Assembly: GCA_035502185.1 (NCBI GenBank)
Contig: DATJUT010000067.1
Location: 20,873-84,872, forward strand
Length of the DNA: 64,000 nucleotides
Source of the DNA: Gemmatimonadales bacterium
GTDB lineage: Bacteria; Gemmatimonadota; Gemmatimonadetes; Gemmatimonadales; JACORV01
Direction of reading: 5' to 3'
The notes under the pieces are model-generated. The model did no database searches. It saw nothing but the letters and a program-made list of their open reading frames with translations, and was not told the origin of the DNA. This document shows positions 55,540 to 63,838 of the stretch, one piece after another. A program made the position numbers and the translations under genes. Each line of letters opens with the position of its first letter. Position 1 is the stretch's first letter.

Positions 55540-57582
55540 ATGACGCAACCCTTCAAGCCCTACGTGCCCGCGAACAGCGACATGGCGGAGTTCACGCTCC
55601 GCGCCGTGCTGATCGGGCTCGTGATGTGCGTGGTCCTCGGCGCGGCCAATGCCTACCTCGGCCTCAAGGCCGGGATGACCATCGCCGCCACCTATCCGGC
55701 CGCCGTGATCGGCATGGCCGTGCTGCGGGTGATGAAGGGCTCGATCCTCGAGGAGAACATCGCCCGCACCGTGGGCTCGATCGGCGAGTCGGTCGCGGCC
55801 GGCGCGATCTTCACCCTGCCCGCGCTGTACATCTCGGGTGTCTGGACGGAGTTCCCGGGCACCAGCCACTACATCCAGAGCACGCTCATCATGCTGGCGG
55901 GCGGCGTGCTGGGCATCATGTTCGTCGCGCTGCTGCGGCGGGTGATGGTCGAGGACGTCGAGCTGCCCTTCCCGGAGTCGGTGGCCGCCTCCGAGATCCA
56001 CAAGGCGGGCCGTTCGGGCGGCACGGGCGCCAAGTTCCTGTTCGGCGCGATGGGCATCGGCGCGCTGATCCAGGGGCTCGTGCAGATCAACCTGTTCCAG
56101 AGCGCCTGGCAGAAGTTCGTGGCGTTCGCCAAGACGACCATCACGCTGCGCTCCAGCGGCAGCGCGACGGGGCAGAGCGGCATGCTACTCTCCTCGCCCT
56201 CCATCAGCCCGGCGTTCATCGGCGTCGGCTACATCATCGGGCCCAAGCTGGCCTCGCTGAACTTCAGCGGCGGCCTGCTGGCGTGGGGCCTGCTGGTGCC
56301 CATCATCGCCTACTTCATCGGGCCGACGGTGTTCCCGGCGGGCTCGGCGCCCACCACCGACCAGTGGGTCGGGCTCGCCAACAACGTCTGGTTCACCATC
56401 GTGCGGCCGATCGCCATCGGCGGCATGCTGATGAGCGCCGCCTGGACCCTGTTCCGGATGCGCAAGAGCCTGGTGGCCGGGATCCGGCGGTCGATCGGCG
56501 ACGTCAAGCGCGCGGCGGCCGGCGAGGTCGTCGGCGACCGCACCGAGCGGGACCTGCCCTTCAACCGGGTGATGCTGGGCGTGCTGGCCACCTCGGTCGT
56601 GGTGTTCTTCATCTACAACTACTTCACGGGGAACGCCTGGGGCGCCGCGCTGGTGGCGACCATCGTCCTGGTCGTCGCGGGATTCTTCTTCGCCGCGGTG
56701 TCGGGCTACCTGGTCGGCGTCATCGGCTCCAGCAACAACCCGATCAGCGGGCTCACCCTCTCGACCCTCGTGATCGCGGCGCTGCTGATGGTCGCCCTGG
56801 GAATGAAGGGCCAGGCCGGGGTCGCGGCGGTGCTGGGCGTCGCCGGCGTGGTCTGCGTGTCGTCGGCCGTCGGCGGCGAGATGCTGCAGGACCTCAAGGT
56901 GGGGCACATCCTCGGCGGGACGCCGTGGAAGATGCAGATCGGCGACCTGCTCGGCGTCGCGGTCGCCGCGGCCGTGATGTTTCTCCCGCTCGTCGTCCTG
57001 CACGGGGGCGACATCCGGGCCGGACAGATGGCGGTGCCGCCCTACGCGGGCGGCTTCGGCGGACCCACCCTGCCCGCGCCGCAGGCGAGCCTCATGGCGC
57101 TGCTGTCGCAGGGCATCGTGGGCGGGCACATGGCGTGGCCGCTGATCATCGTCGGCCTCGCGCTCGGCCTCGGCATGATCCTGATGCGGGTGCCGAGCCC
57201 GATGCTGGTGTGCGTCGGGATGTACATCAACCTCGGCACGACGTTCGCCATCTTCATCGGCGGCGTCATCCGGGCGATCGTCAACTGGATGAGCGAGGGC
57301 CGCAAGCACAACGCCGCGCAGAAGGCGCGGGTGGAGAACAACGGCATCCTGATCGCCGCCGGCCTGATCGCCGGCGAGGCCCTGATCGGACTGCTGTTCG
57401 CGGCGCTGGCGTTCGGCAACGTGAACTACGCGAACTTCCTGGTGGCGCAGCTCGGCTTCCACGGGTTCGGCTTCTGGTTCGCGCTGCTGGTGCTGCTGTT
57501 CCTCGGCTGGCTGCTGGTGCAGGTGCCGCTCCGCAACGCGGGCGCGCCCGACCAGCCGGCGCCGCCGAGCGCGGTGATGTAG
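55540..57582 (+). CDS. OPT-family oligopeptide transporter
   Basis: The 680-residue integral membrane protein (about 15 hydrophobic segments) carries OPT family signatures such as AANAYLGLKAGMTIAATYPAAV near the start, and SNNPISGLTLST in the second half. OPT proteins import oligopeptides, siderophore-metal or glutathione-type substrates by proton symport. Its position between M42 peptidase and the PqqD-PepD pair supports peptide uptake. The ATG follows the M42 stop by 19 bases. Length is typical for prokaryotic OPTs. Confidence 0.94.
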   Translation: MTQPFKPYVPANSDMAEFTLRAVLIGLVMCVVLGAANAYLGLKAGMTIAATYPAAVIGMAVLRVMKGSILEENIARTVGSIGESVAAGAIFTLPALYISGVWTEFPGTSHYIQSTLIMLAGGVLGIMFVALLRRVMVEDVELPFPESVAASEIHKAGRSGGTGAKFLFGAMGIGALIQGLVQINLFQSAWQKFVAFAKTTITLRSSGSATGQSGMLLSSPSISPAFIGVGYIIGPKLASLNFSGGLLAWGLLVPIIAYFIGPTVFPAGSAPTTDQWVGLANNVWFTIVRPIAIGGMLMSAAWTLFRMRKSLVAGIRRSIGDVKRAAAGEVVGDRTERDLPFNRVMLGVLATSVVVFFIYNYFTGNAWGAALVATIVLVVAGFFFAAVSGYLVGVIGSSNNPISGLTLSTLVIAALLMVALGMKGQAGVAAVLGVAGVVCVSSAVGGEMLQDLKVGHILGGTPWKMQIGDLLGVAVAAAVMFLPLVVLHGGDIRAGQMAVPPYAGGFGGPTLPAPQASLMALLSQGIVGGHMAWPLIIVGLALGLGMILMRVPSPMLVCVGMYINLGTTFAIFIGGVIRAIVNWMSEGRKHNAAQKARVENNGILIAAGLIAGEALIGLLFAALAFGNVNYANFLVAQLGFHGFGFWFALLVLLFLGWLLVQVPLRNAGAPDQPAPPSAVM

Positions 57583-57586
57583 GACG

Positions 57587-57934
57587 GTGACGGCACCGGT
57601 CAACCTGTTCGCGCTCCGGCCGCGGCGGCTGGCGCGGTTCGAGCGGGGGGCCGACGGCCTGGTGACGGTGCTGGCCCCGAAGTTCCGGAGCCGGCTCGCC
57701 CTGCAGTGGCTCGCGCCGCTGCTGGCGCGGCCCGAGGTCGCCGTCCGGCTCGACAGCGAGGGCAGCTTCGTGTGGGATCGCTGCGACGGCGGCACGACCG
57801 TGCAGGCCATCGCGGAGGCGCTGCACCGGCGGCTGGCCGGTGACGAGGACGCCGTGGGCGACCGGGTGGGCCGCTTCGTGGAGCAACTGGCCCGCGCCGG
57901 TCTGGTGACGATGGACCTTCCCGGAGAGCGATGA
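57587..57934 (+). CDS. PqqD-like protein (peptide-binding RRE fold)
   Basis: The 115-residue product shows the PqqD/RRE pattern: a beta hairpin region (RLARFERGADGLVTVLAPKF), then VRLDSEGSFVWDRCDGGTTVQAIAEALHRRL and a closing helix with RFVEQLARAGLV. In RiPP pathways PqqD-like domains bind precursor peptides for radical SAM enzymes, but no radical SAM gene or precursor is present here. It sits five bases after the OPT transporter and overlaps pepD by four bases, so a peptide-binding accessory role for transport or cleavage is conceivable. Start is GTG 57587. Confidence 0.8.
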   Translation: MTAPVNLFALRPRRLARFERGADGLVTVLAPKFRSRLALQWLAPLLARPEVAVRLDSEGSFVWDRCDGGTTVQAIAEALHRRLAGDEDAVGDRVGRFVEQLARAGLVTMDLPGER

Positions 57935-59391
57935 TGAGCGACGCGATTGCAGGCCTGCAGCCCGCGCTGGTGTGGAAGTACTTCGCCGAGATCGCGCGGA
58001 TCCCCCGCGGGTCGAAGCACGAGGAGAAGATCTCGAAGTACGTGCTGGAGACGGCCAGGAAGCTGGGACTCGCGGCCAAGGCCGACAAGCTCGGCAACGT
58101 GGTGGTGAAGAAGCCCGCCTCGCCGGGGAAGGAGCGCGCGAAGAGCGTCGCCCTGCAGGGCCACCTCGACATGGTGTGCGAGAAGAACAAGGACAAGACG
58201 CACGACTTCTCCAAGGACCCGATCGAGCTGGTGCGCAAGGGCAACTTCCTCATGGCCAACGGCACCACGCTCGGCGCCGACAACGGCATCGCCGTCGCGA
58301 CCAACCTCGCGATCATGGAGGACAAGTCGCTGGTGCACGGGCCGCTGGAGTTCGTGTTCACCATCGACGAGGAGACGGGTCTGACCGGCGCGGCGGGCCT
58401 CCAGCCGGGCTTCGTCGAGAGCCGCACGCTGATGAACCTCGACTCCGAAGAGGAGGGCGCGCTGTACGTCGGCTGCTCCGGGGGCCGCGACACCATCGGC
58501 ACCTGGAAGGCGGCCTTCGACGCGTCCCCGGCGGGCTCGACCGCCGCCACGCTCCGGGTCACCGGGCTCAAGGGCGGTCACTCGGGCCTCGAGATCGACA
58601 AGGGCCGCGGCAACGCGGTCAAGATCATCAACCGGGCCGCGCTCGCGCTCGCCGACCTCGGCGCGCGCCTCAGCTCGGTCGAGGGCGGCGACAAGCACAA
58701 CGCCATCCCGCGGGAAGCCGAGGCGGTGGTCTTCGTGCCGAGCAGGAAGTGGAACGAGGCGGCCGCGGCCGTCGCCGCGTTCCAGAAGACGGCCAAGGCC
58801 GAGCTGGCGACCGTGGAGCCCGGGCTCACGGTCACGCTCGAGGAGAAACAGGGGGTGCGGAAGGGGAAGGTCCTGAAGAAGGCGCTGCAGCACAAGCTGA
58901 CCCAGACCATCGCCGCCTTCCCGCACGGCGTGCTCAAGATGAGCGCGGACATTCCCGGCCTGGTGGAGACCTCCACCAACGTGGCCGCCGTCCACACCAC
59001 CGCGAAGACCGTCCAGCTGGTCACCAGCCAGCGCAGCTCCGTGGCCTCGGAGCTCGACGAGGCCTGCCTCGGCGTGCGCGCCATCCTCGAGATGGGCGGG
59101 GCGACGGCCCACACCAGCGACGGCTACCCCGGCTGGAAGCCGGACCTCGGGTCGGCCATCCTGAAGACGGCCAAGGCCACCTACAAGGCGCTGTACGGGA
59201 AGGACCCCGAGGTGAAGGCGATCCACGCCGGCCTCGAGTGCGGCATCATCGGCGAGCGCTATCCGGGGATGGACATGGTGTCGTTCGGGCCCACGCTCGA
59301 GGGCGTCCACTCGCCCGACGAGAAGATCCACCTCGACACCGTGCCGAAGTTCTGGGACTTCCTGCTCGGGATCCTCAAGGCGGTGAACTGA
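57931..59391 (+). CDS. pepD: Aminoacyl-histidine dipeptidase (PepD, M20 family)
   Basis: The 486-residue metallopeptidase has the M20 catalytic set: LQGHLDMVCEKN (His and Asp), LGADNGIAVA (bridging Asp), TIDEETGLTGA (catalytic Glu), LDSEEEGAL and a C-terminal HAGLECGI. The VCEKN and IPRGSKHEE features are specific to PepD, which cleaves Xaa-His and other dipeptides in the cytoplasm. It ends the peptide-utilisation cluster. Element C starts 11 bases after its stop. ATG 57931 overlaps the PqqD-like stop. Length matches the family. Confidence 0.94.
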   Translation: MMSDAIAGLQPALVWKYFAEIARIPRGSKHEEKISKYVLETARKLGLAAKADKLGNVVVKKPASPGKERAKSVALQGHLDMVCEKNKDKTHDFSKDPIELVRKGNFLMANGTTLGADNGIAVATNLAIMEDKSLVHGPLEFVFTIDEETGLTGAAGLQPGFVESRTLMNLDSEEEGALYVGCSGGRDTIGTWKAAFDASPAGSTAATLRVTGLKGGHSGLEIDKGRGNAVKIINRAALALADLGARLSSVEGGDKHNAIPREAEAVVFVPSRKWNEAAAAVAAFQKTAKAELATVEPGLTVTLEEKQGVRKGKVLKKALQHKLTQTIAAFPHGVLKMSADIPGLVETSTNVAAVHTTAKTVQLVTSQRSSVASELDEACLGVRAILEMGGATAHTSDGYPGWKPDLGSAILKTAKATYKALYGKDPEVKAIHAGLECGIIGERYPGMDMVSFGPTLEGVHSPDEKIHLDTVPKFWDFLLGILKAVN

Positions 59392-59401
59392 ATTTCGACC
59401 G

Positions 59402-59537
59402 GTTCCAAGACGGCGAAGGAAGTAGCGGTTGCCAGAGGTGGGGGACTAGAGGCCAGACCAGTTGCCAGTACTTGCGACGGGTCTGGCCTCTCGCTTCTAC
59501 GAGCTGGTGACCACTTCGGTCCTTGCCGTCTGGCAAC
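59402..59537. repeat. Dispersed inverted-repeat element, copy C (hairpin version)
   Basis: Left end GTTCCAAGACGGC (slightly diverged) and right end the exact complement of GTTGCCAGACGGC. Inside is a perfect 12-base stem (59448-59459 with 59480-59491) with a 20-base loop carrying GTTGCCAGTACT, homologous to copy A's GTTGTCAGTACT loop. CTGGTGACCACTT lies near the right end. It sits between convergent genes, and the TAG stop of the ABC gene is formed at its right border as in copy B. Confidence 0.87.
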
Positions 59538-60352
59538 TACACTGGCGCCTGTCTCCACCGAATTCCGCGCATCGCTTCCACGACCTCGACCGAGCGCACC
59601 GGCCGGCCCGGCAACCCGAGCGCCTCGCCGACCTCCACCGTCGCCGGCGGCCTGAGCCCCAGCCGCCGCAGCGCTTCACGGTCGTACAGCAGCTCGCGCG
59701 CCGGCCGATCCTCGACGATCCGCCCGTCCCGCATCACCACCGTCCGGTCGGCGGCGTCCGCCACGAAGCCGAGATCGTGCGACACGGCCAGGATCGTCAC
59801 GCCGTCCCCGCCACGGCGCCGCAACGCGGCGATCGCCGCGTCCCGCTGGACGTGGTCGAGCCCCGCGGTGGGCTCGTCGAGGACCAGCACCCGCGGCTCC
59901 ATCGCCAGCACGCCCGCGAGCGCCACCAGCTTGCGGGTCGGCGCCGGCACGTCGTACGGGTGCAGGCCGGCCAGCGGCGCCAGCCCCAACTCCTCGAGCA
60001 CCTCGCCCACCGGCGGCTTCCGCCGGCCCAGGCAGCGCGGCCCGAAGGCCACGTCCTCCTCGATCGAGCGGGCGAACAGCTGCTGGTCGGCGTGCTGGAA
60101 GACGTAGCCCACCCGCCGCGCCATCTCGTCCGGCCGCCTCCGGGCCACCTCCCAGTCCCCCACCGTCACCCGTCCGGCGCTCGGCCGCCGCAACGCGACG
60201 AGGAGACGGGTCAGCGTGGTCTTCCCCGCGCCGTTGGGCCCGAGCAGGGCGACCTGCTCCCCGGCCTCGAGCACCAGGTCGACGCCGCGGACGGCCTCGG
60301 CGGAACCGTAGCTGTAGCGCACGCCCGCCAGCCGCACGTCCATGCCGCTCAC
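59537..60352 (-). CDS. ECF-type ABC transporter ATPase B (intact nucleotide site, lost signature)
   Basis: The 271-residue ATPase has a good Walker A (GPNGAGKT, 38-45, K44), Q-loop, Walker B (LVLDE, 156-160, E160) and H-loop (SHDL, H192). The signature LSGGQ is missing: the equivalent position (135-139) reads VPAPT. It is therefore able to bind ATP only together with the signature of its partner, the ATPase A encoded upstream (60349-61110). The GTG start at 60352 overlaps that gene's stop (GTGA). In ECF importers two such ATPases drive a T component. The C-terminus (about 215-271) is longer than usual, and its stop codon lies at the edge of element C. Confidence 0.9.
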   Translation of the reverse strand: MSGMDVRLAGVRYSYGSAEAVRGVDLVLEAGEQVALLGPNGAGKTTLTRLLVALRRPSAGRVTVGDWEVARRRPDEMARRVGYVFQHADQQLFARSIEEDVAFGPRCLGRRKPPVGEVLEELGLAPLAGLHPYDVPAPTRKLVALAGVLAMEPRVLVLDEPTAGLDHVQRDAAIAALRRRGGDGVTILAVSHDLGFVADAADRTVVMRDGRIVEDRPARELLYDREALRRLGLRPPATVEVGEALGLPGRPVRSVEVVEAMRGIRWRQAPV

Positions 60353-61110
60353 GGCGCCACCCGCCGGACCAGCGCCGCCGCGTCGATCGGATAGGGCGGC
60401 GGGCAGCCCGCGGCCCGGGCCAGCCGCGCCACCTCGGTTCCACTCAGCACCTCCGCCGGAGCGCCGCTCGCGACGACGCGTCCGTCCGCCATCTCGACGG
60501 CGCGCGTCGCGACGCGCGCCGCCCGCTGCAGGTCCGGCGTGGCGAGCAGCACCGCGGTGCCCGACGCGGCGAGCGGGGGAAGCGCGGCGTACAGGGCGTC
60601 GGCGGCCTCCGGATCCAGCTCGGCGGCCGGGTCGTCCAGCGCGAGCACCTCCGGCGCCAGCGCGAGTGCCGCGGCCACCACCACGCGCTGCAGCTCCCCG
60701 CCCGACAGCTCGGTCGGCTCCCGGTCGGCCAGCTGGCCGACGTGCAGCAGATCGAGGGCGCGCGCGGCCGCCGCCAGCACGGCCTCGCGCGGCAGCCCGA
60801 GCGAGGCCGGCCCGAACGCGACCTCGTCCCGCACCGTCGAGCACAGGCCCGTCAGCTGGGTCCAGGGCCTCGCGAACACCAGCCCGCAGCGCCGCGCGGC
60901 GATGCGCCGCGTCCCGGTCAGCGTGCCTCCCACCACCCGCGGCGCGAACCCGCTCGCGACCAGCAGCAGCGTCGAGGTTCCGGCGCCCGCCGGACCGGTC
61001 ACGACGACCACCTCCCCGGGCGCGAGCTCCAGCGACACCTCTGCCAGCGCCGGCCGCGCCGCCCCCGGATAGCTGAACGACGCGCGCTCCAGCGTCACCA
61101 GCGCCGTCAT
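60349..61110 (-). CDS. ECF-type ABC transporter ATPase A (intact signature, degenerate nucleotide site)
   Basis: The 253-residue ATPase keeps the signature LSGGE (135-139) and Q85, but its own nucleotide site is degenerate: Walker A reads GPAGAGTS with T45 in place of Lys, Walker B reads LALDD with D160 in place of the catalytic Glu, and the H-loop His is P192 (ATPDL). These defects are complementary to those of ATPase B, so the AB dimer has one complete composite site and one dead site. The ATG start at 61110 overlaps the upstream T-component stop (ATGA). Second ATPase of the importer operon. Confidence 0.9.
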   Translation of the reverse strand: MTALVTLERASFSYPGAARPALAEVSLELAPGEVVVVTGPAGAGTSTLLLVASGFAPRVVGGTLTGTRRIAARRCGLVFARPWTQLTGLCSTVRDEVAFGPASLGLPREAVLAAAARALDLLHVGQLADREPTELSGGELQRVVVAAALALAPEVLALDDPAAELDPEAADALYAALPPLAASGTAVLLATPDLQRAARVATRAVEMADGRVVASGAPAEVLSGTEVARLARAAGCPPPYPIDAAALVRRVAP

Positions 61111-61868
61111 GCCCCGAGTCTCCAGAACTTCCATGCGTACGCGGCCGCCACCAGCAGCAGCAGCGCCCACCGCCACGCGCGCTGCGCGGCGGAATCGCGG
61201 GGCGGGTCGAGTGCGGTGCGCCGTGCCGCGCCGCCCGCGCCCCGCGCGTCCAGCGCCAGCACCTGCTCGTCCACCTCGGCCAGGGCGCCGAGCACCAGCG
61301 GCAGGGCGAGCGGGCCGAGCGCCCTCAGCCGGGCGAAGGGCGAGCCCCCGAGGCGGAGTCCGCGGCACTGCTGCGCCTCGAGGATCTGCGCGGCGCGCTC
61401 GCGCATCCGCGGCAGCACCGTGAGCGTCGAGGCCAGCAGGAAGGCCCGGCCGAACGGCGCGCCGTCCGCCGTCATCGCCTCCACCAGCCGGTGGGGCGAG
61501 GTGGCCGCCAGCGCGGTCAGGAAGCCGAGCACGATGGCCGTGACGCGCCCTCCCAGCACCAGTGCCCGCGCCAGGCCCGGCGCGGACAAGGCCACGGGCC
61601 CCAGGACCACGCGCGGCTCGGCGCCGAGGAGGCCGTGCAGCACGAACAGCAGGACCCAGATCGGCAGCGACAGGAGCAGAGCCGTCCTCGCGCTGGCGCG
61701 CAGCACGCCGCCCACCGCGGCGTACGCCACCGCCGCCCCGACCAGCAGCCACACCTCCAGCGGGCGGGTCAGCGCGAACGCCCCCAGCAGCAGCGCCGCG
61801 GCCGTGGCCAGCGTCGTGTACGGGTGCGCGCGGTGCAGGGGCGAGCGGCCGGGGACGAAGCCGATCAC
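61107..61868 (-). CDS. ecfT: ECF transporter T component (EcfT)
   Basis: The 253-residue membrane protein (five or six hydrophobic segments) carries the two cytoplasmic coupling motifs of EcfT: E-A-Q-Q-C-R-G-L and A-L-D-A-R-G, which in the family read A-R-G or similar and contact the ATPases. The intervening region LRLGGSPFARLRALG is typical. It connects the ATPase dimer to the substrate-binding S component. GTG 61868 overlaps the S-component stop (GTGA), and its own stop overlaps ATPase A, so all four genes are translationally chained. Confidence 0.9.
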   Translation of the reverse strand: MIGFVPGRSPLHRAHPYTTLATAAALLLGAFALTRPLEVWLLVGAAVAYAAVGGVLRASARTALLLSLPIWVLLFVLHGLLGAEPRVVLGPVALSAPGLARALVLGGRVTAIVLGFLTALAATSPHRLVEAMTADGAPFGRAFLLASTLTVLPRMRERAAQILEAQQCRGLRLGGSPFARLRALGPLALPLVLGALAEVDEQVLALDARGAGGAARRTALDPPRDSAAQRAWRWALLLLVAAAYAWKFWRLGA

Positions 61869-62425
61869 CGCGCCAGCTCCGGGAACCGCGCCGCGAGCGT
61901 CCGCGGCAGCGAGCGGAGCACCACGCTCACCAGCGCGCAGGCGATCGCCTTGTCCAGCAGGTCCGTCGCGAAGCTGGCCGACGTGACGGCCACGCCGAGC
62001 GGCACGCCGAGCGCCCGCAGCACGGTCGTCACCGCGGTCACGCCGCCCGCGGTCACGCCGCCGAACAGGAAGTACGAGATCGGCGCCGAGCATGCCGCGG
62101 CGGCCAGGCCCATCCCGAGGCCGGCCGGCACCGCCGTGGCCAGGCGGCGAAACAGGCCCAGTCGCGCCGCGGCCGCGGCGTAGCCCGCGATCACCACCTG
62201 CACGACGGCGAAGGGGAGCCAGGAAAAGTTGCCCGAGATGACGGCGTTGAGCACCTGCGACACGAGCCCGGCGGCGATCGCGGCGCGCGGGCCGACCAGC
62301 GCCGCCACCAGGATCGTTCCCACCGAGTCGAGGTAGACCGGCAGCAGCAGGGCGGCGACGATCTGCCCGATCACCAGGTTCAGCGCGACGCCGAGCCGGA
62401 TCAGGACGAGGTCGCGCAGCGTCAT
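61865..62425 (-). CDS. ECF transporter substrate-binding (S) component, substrate unknown
   Basis: The 186-residue protein has about six membrane segments and the ECF S-component character: LRDLVLIRLGVALNLVIGQIVAALLLPVYLDSVGTILVA, then GLVSQVLNAVISGN and a C-terminal helix with DLLDKAIACALVSVVLR. The L-D-S-V-G-T motif is frequent in S components for vitamins or purines. The substrate cannot be assigned; no riboswitch precedes it, and the neighbours give no hint. It starts the ECF operon (order S, T, A, B). The ATG overlaps the AlkD-like stop (ATGA). Confidence 0.85.
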   Translation of the reverse strand: MTLRDLVLIRLGVALNLVIGQIVAALLLPVYLDSVGTILVAALVGPRAAIAAGLVSQVLNAVISGNFSWLPFAVVQVVIAGYAAAAARLGLFRRLATAVPAGLGMGLAAAACSAPISYFLFGGVTAGGVTAVTTVLRALGVPLGVAVTSASFATDLLDKAIACALVSVVLRSLPRTLAARFPELAR

Positions 62426-63099
62426 CCGCGGTTCCCGGGCGCCCGGTGCCGGCGCGGGTTCTTGACGCCGGTCGACAGCTTGTTGCCGACCTCGCGCACC
62501 ACGCGCGCCGCCAGCGCATCGCCGTGGGCGGCGACGAACCGGCGCGCGGCGCCGGGGTCGCGCTTGGCCACCTCCCGCACGGCCCACGACATCGCCTTGA
62601 CGACCATGTCGTCGCGGTCGGCAATCAGCAGCCGGCAGATTGCGAACGTGCGGGCACTGTCCCCGGACCCGCCGCGTGCCCGCGCGTTGAGCGGCACGGT
62701 GCTGACCAGCGCCGCACGGCGCCACCACCGGTCGCGCGAGCGCGCCCAGCGGCGGATCGTCGCGTCGGACACCTGTCGCTCGCGCCACGCCGGCCCGGCG
62801 AGGTAGCACGCGAACATGTCCACGGCGCCCCAGCCGTCGAGCCCCCGGCCCAGGCGCTCGAGCGTCCGGACGCGCAGGCCGGCCAGCGCCGCACGATGGT
62901 GGTGAACCAGCTCGTAGGCCATGAACCGGCGCTCGATCCCGCCGGCGGCGACGAGCCGCAGGGCGAGCCGCACGACCGCCTCCGGAGCCGCCGTGACGAG
63001 CCGACGCGAGTACTCCCGCCGCAACGCCCGGAGCGGCGCCGCTGACGCCCCGCGCATCCGGCCCAGCGAGGCGTCCAGCTCGGCGAACAGGGCTTCCAC
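62422..63099 (-). CDS. DNA alkylation repair protein, AlkD-like HEAT-repeat family
   Basis: The 225-residue protein is helical with HEAT-like repeats and AlkD-family patterns: the GWGAVDMFACYLAGP segment (equivalent to the family's W-x-x-x-D helix), W-A-R-S-R-D-R-W-W-RRAALVSTV, and DDMVVKAMSWAVREVAKRDP. AlkD enzymes excise 3- and 7-alkylated purines without base flipping. The conserved Asp and Trp residues expected near the active site are present, so it may be active; sequence-diverged members without activity are also known. The stop overlaps the ECF S-component start (ATGA), and the glycosyltransferase gene lies four bases upstream. Confidence 0.82.
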   Translation of the reverse strand: MEALFAELDASLGRMRGASAAPLRALRREYSRRLVTAAPEAVVRLALRLVAAGGIERRFMAYELVHHHRAALAGLRVRTLERLGRGLDGWGAVDMFACYLAGPAWRERQVSDATIRRWARSRDRWWRRAALVSTVPLNARARGGSGDSARTFAICRLLIADRDDMVVKAMSWAVREVAKRDPGAARRFVAAHGDALAARVVREVGNKLSTGVKNPRRHRAPGNRG

Positions 63100-63103
63100 G
63101 CGG

Positions 63104-63826
63104 CTAGCGGCTGGGTTGATACCAGTAGCGCTCGGCGACGGAGTTCAGGTCGCCGCGACCGAACAGCCCGGCGATGCCCTTGGCCGCGAAGCCCCAGTAG
63201 TGCCAGTCGCCGTGCTCGTCGAACTTCCGGGTCGAGGCCACCGCCTTCGCGCGCCGCGCCCGCACCAGGTGCCGGCCGCTGCGGCGGCCGAGGCGCCACA
63301 GCGCCAGCAGGAAGGCGACGTCCTCGCCGAAGCGGAGCCGCTGGTCGTAGCCGCCGACCGCCTCGAAGTCGGTCCGGCGGCAGAAGACCACGCCGGTGTC
63401 GAACCCCGTGATCCACACCAGCGGCACGAGCACGAGCCACGTGGCCACGATGCCCGGAGACCAGCGCTCCATCGTGACGCCGGTGGCGCCTCCCACCGCG
63501 CGGGCCGAGCCCAGGAGCCGCTCGATCTCGTTGAACGTCCCGGGGTGGATCCGCGAGTCCGCGTCCACGAACGCCAGCACCTCGCCCCGGGCCGCCCGGG
63601 CCCCGGCGTTCCGCGTCGCGCCGATCGAGCGTGGCGCGGCCGGGACCACGCGGCACCCGCGCGCGGCGGCGACCGCGGCCGTCCGGTCGGTGGAGCCGTT
63701 GTCGGCGACGATCACCTCGACGCCAGAAGGCCCACCCCGATGCGCGGCGGCGGCCGCGTCCACCGAGTCGAGCAGCCTCGGCAGGAAACCCGCCTCGTTG
63801 TACGCCGGCACCACCAGCGAGATCAT
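63104..63826 (-). CDS. Family 2 glycosyltransferase
   Basis: The 240-residue protein is a GT-A fold family 2 enzyme: ISLVVPAYNEAGFLPRLLDSV at the N-terminus (nucleotide-binding), VEVIVADNGSTDRTA, the DxD-equivalent FVDADSRIHP near residue 90, and GGYDQRLRFGEDVAFLLAL with the acceptor/catalytic ED motif. The donor sugar and acceptor are unknown. It has a single hydrophobic segment (about 128-145) that may anchor it to the membrane. The gene is four bases upstream of the AlkD-like gene, so it is part of the same minus-strand run as the ECF importer, although the functions do not obviously belong together. Confidence 0.9.
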   Translation of the reverse strand: MISLVVPAYNEAGFLPRLLDSVDAAAAAHRGGPSGVEVIVADNGSTDRTAAVAAARGCRVVPAAPRSIGATRNAGARAARGEVLAFVDADSRIHPGTFNEIERLLGSARAVGGATGVTMERWSPGIVATWLVLVPLVWITGFDTGVVFCRRTDFEAVGGYDQRLRFGEDVAFLLALWRLGRRSGRHLVRARRAKAVASTRKFDEHGDWHYWGFAAKGIAGLFGRGDLNSVAERYWYQPSR

Positions 63827-63838
63827 GTCCCTTCCGGC

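Noticed and set aside
57587-57934. RiPP biosynthetic gene cluster based on the PqqD-like gene
   Set aside because: No radical SAM enzyme, precursor peptide or other modification gene is present nearby.
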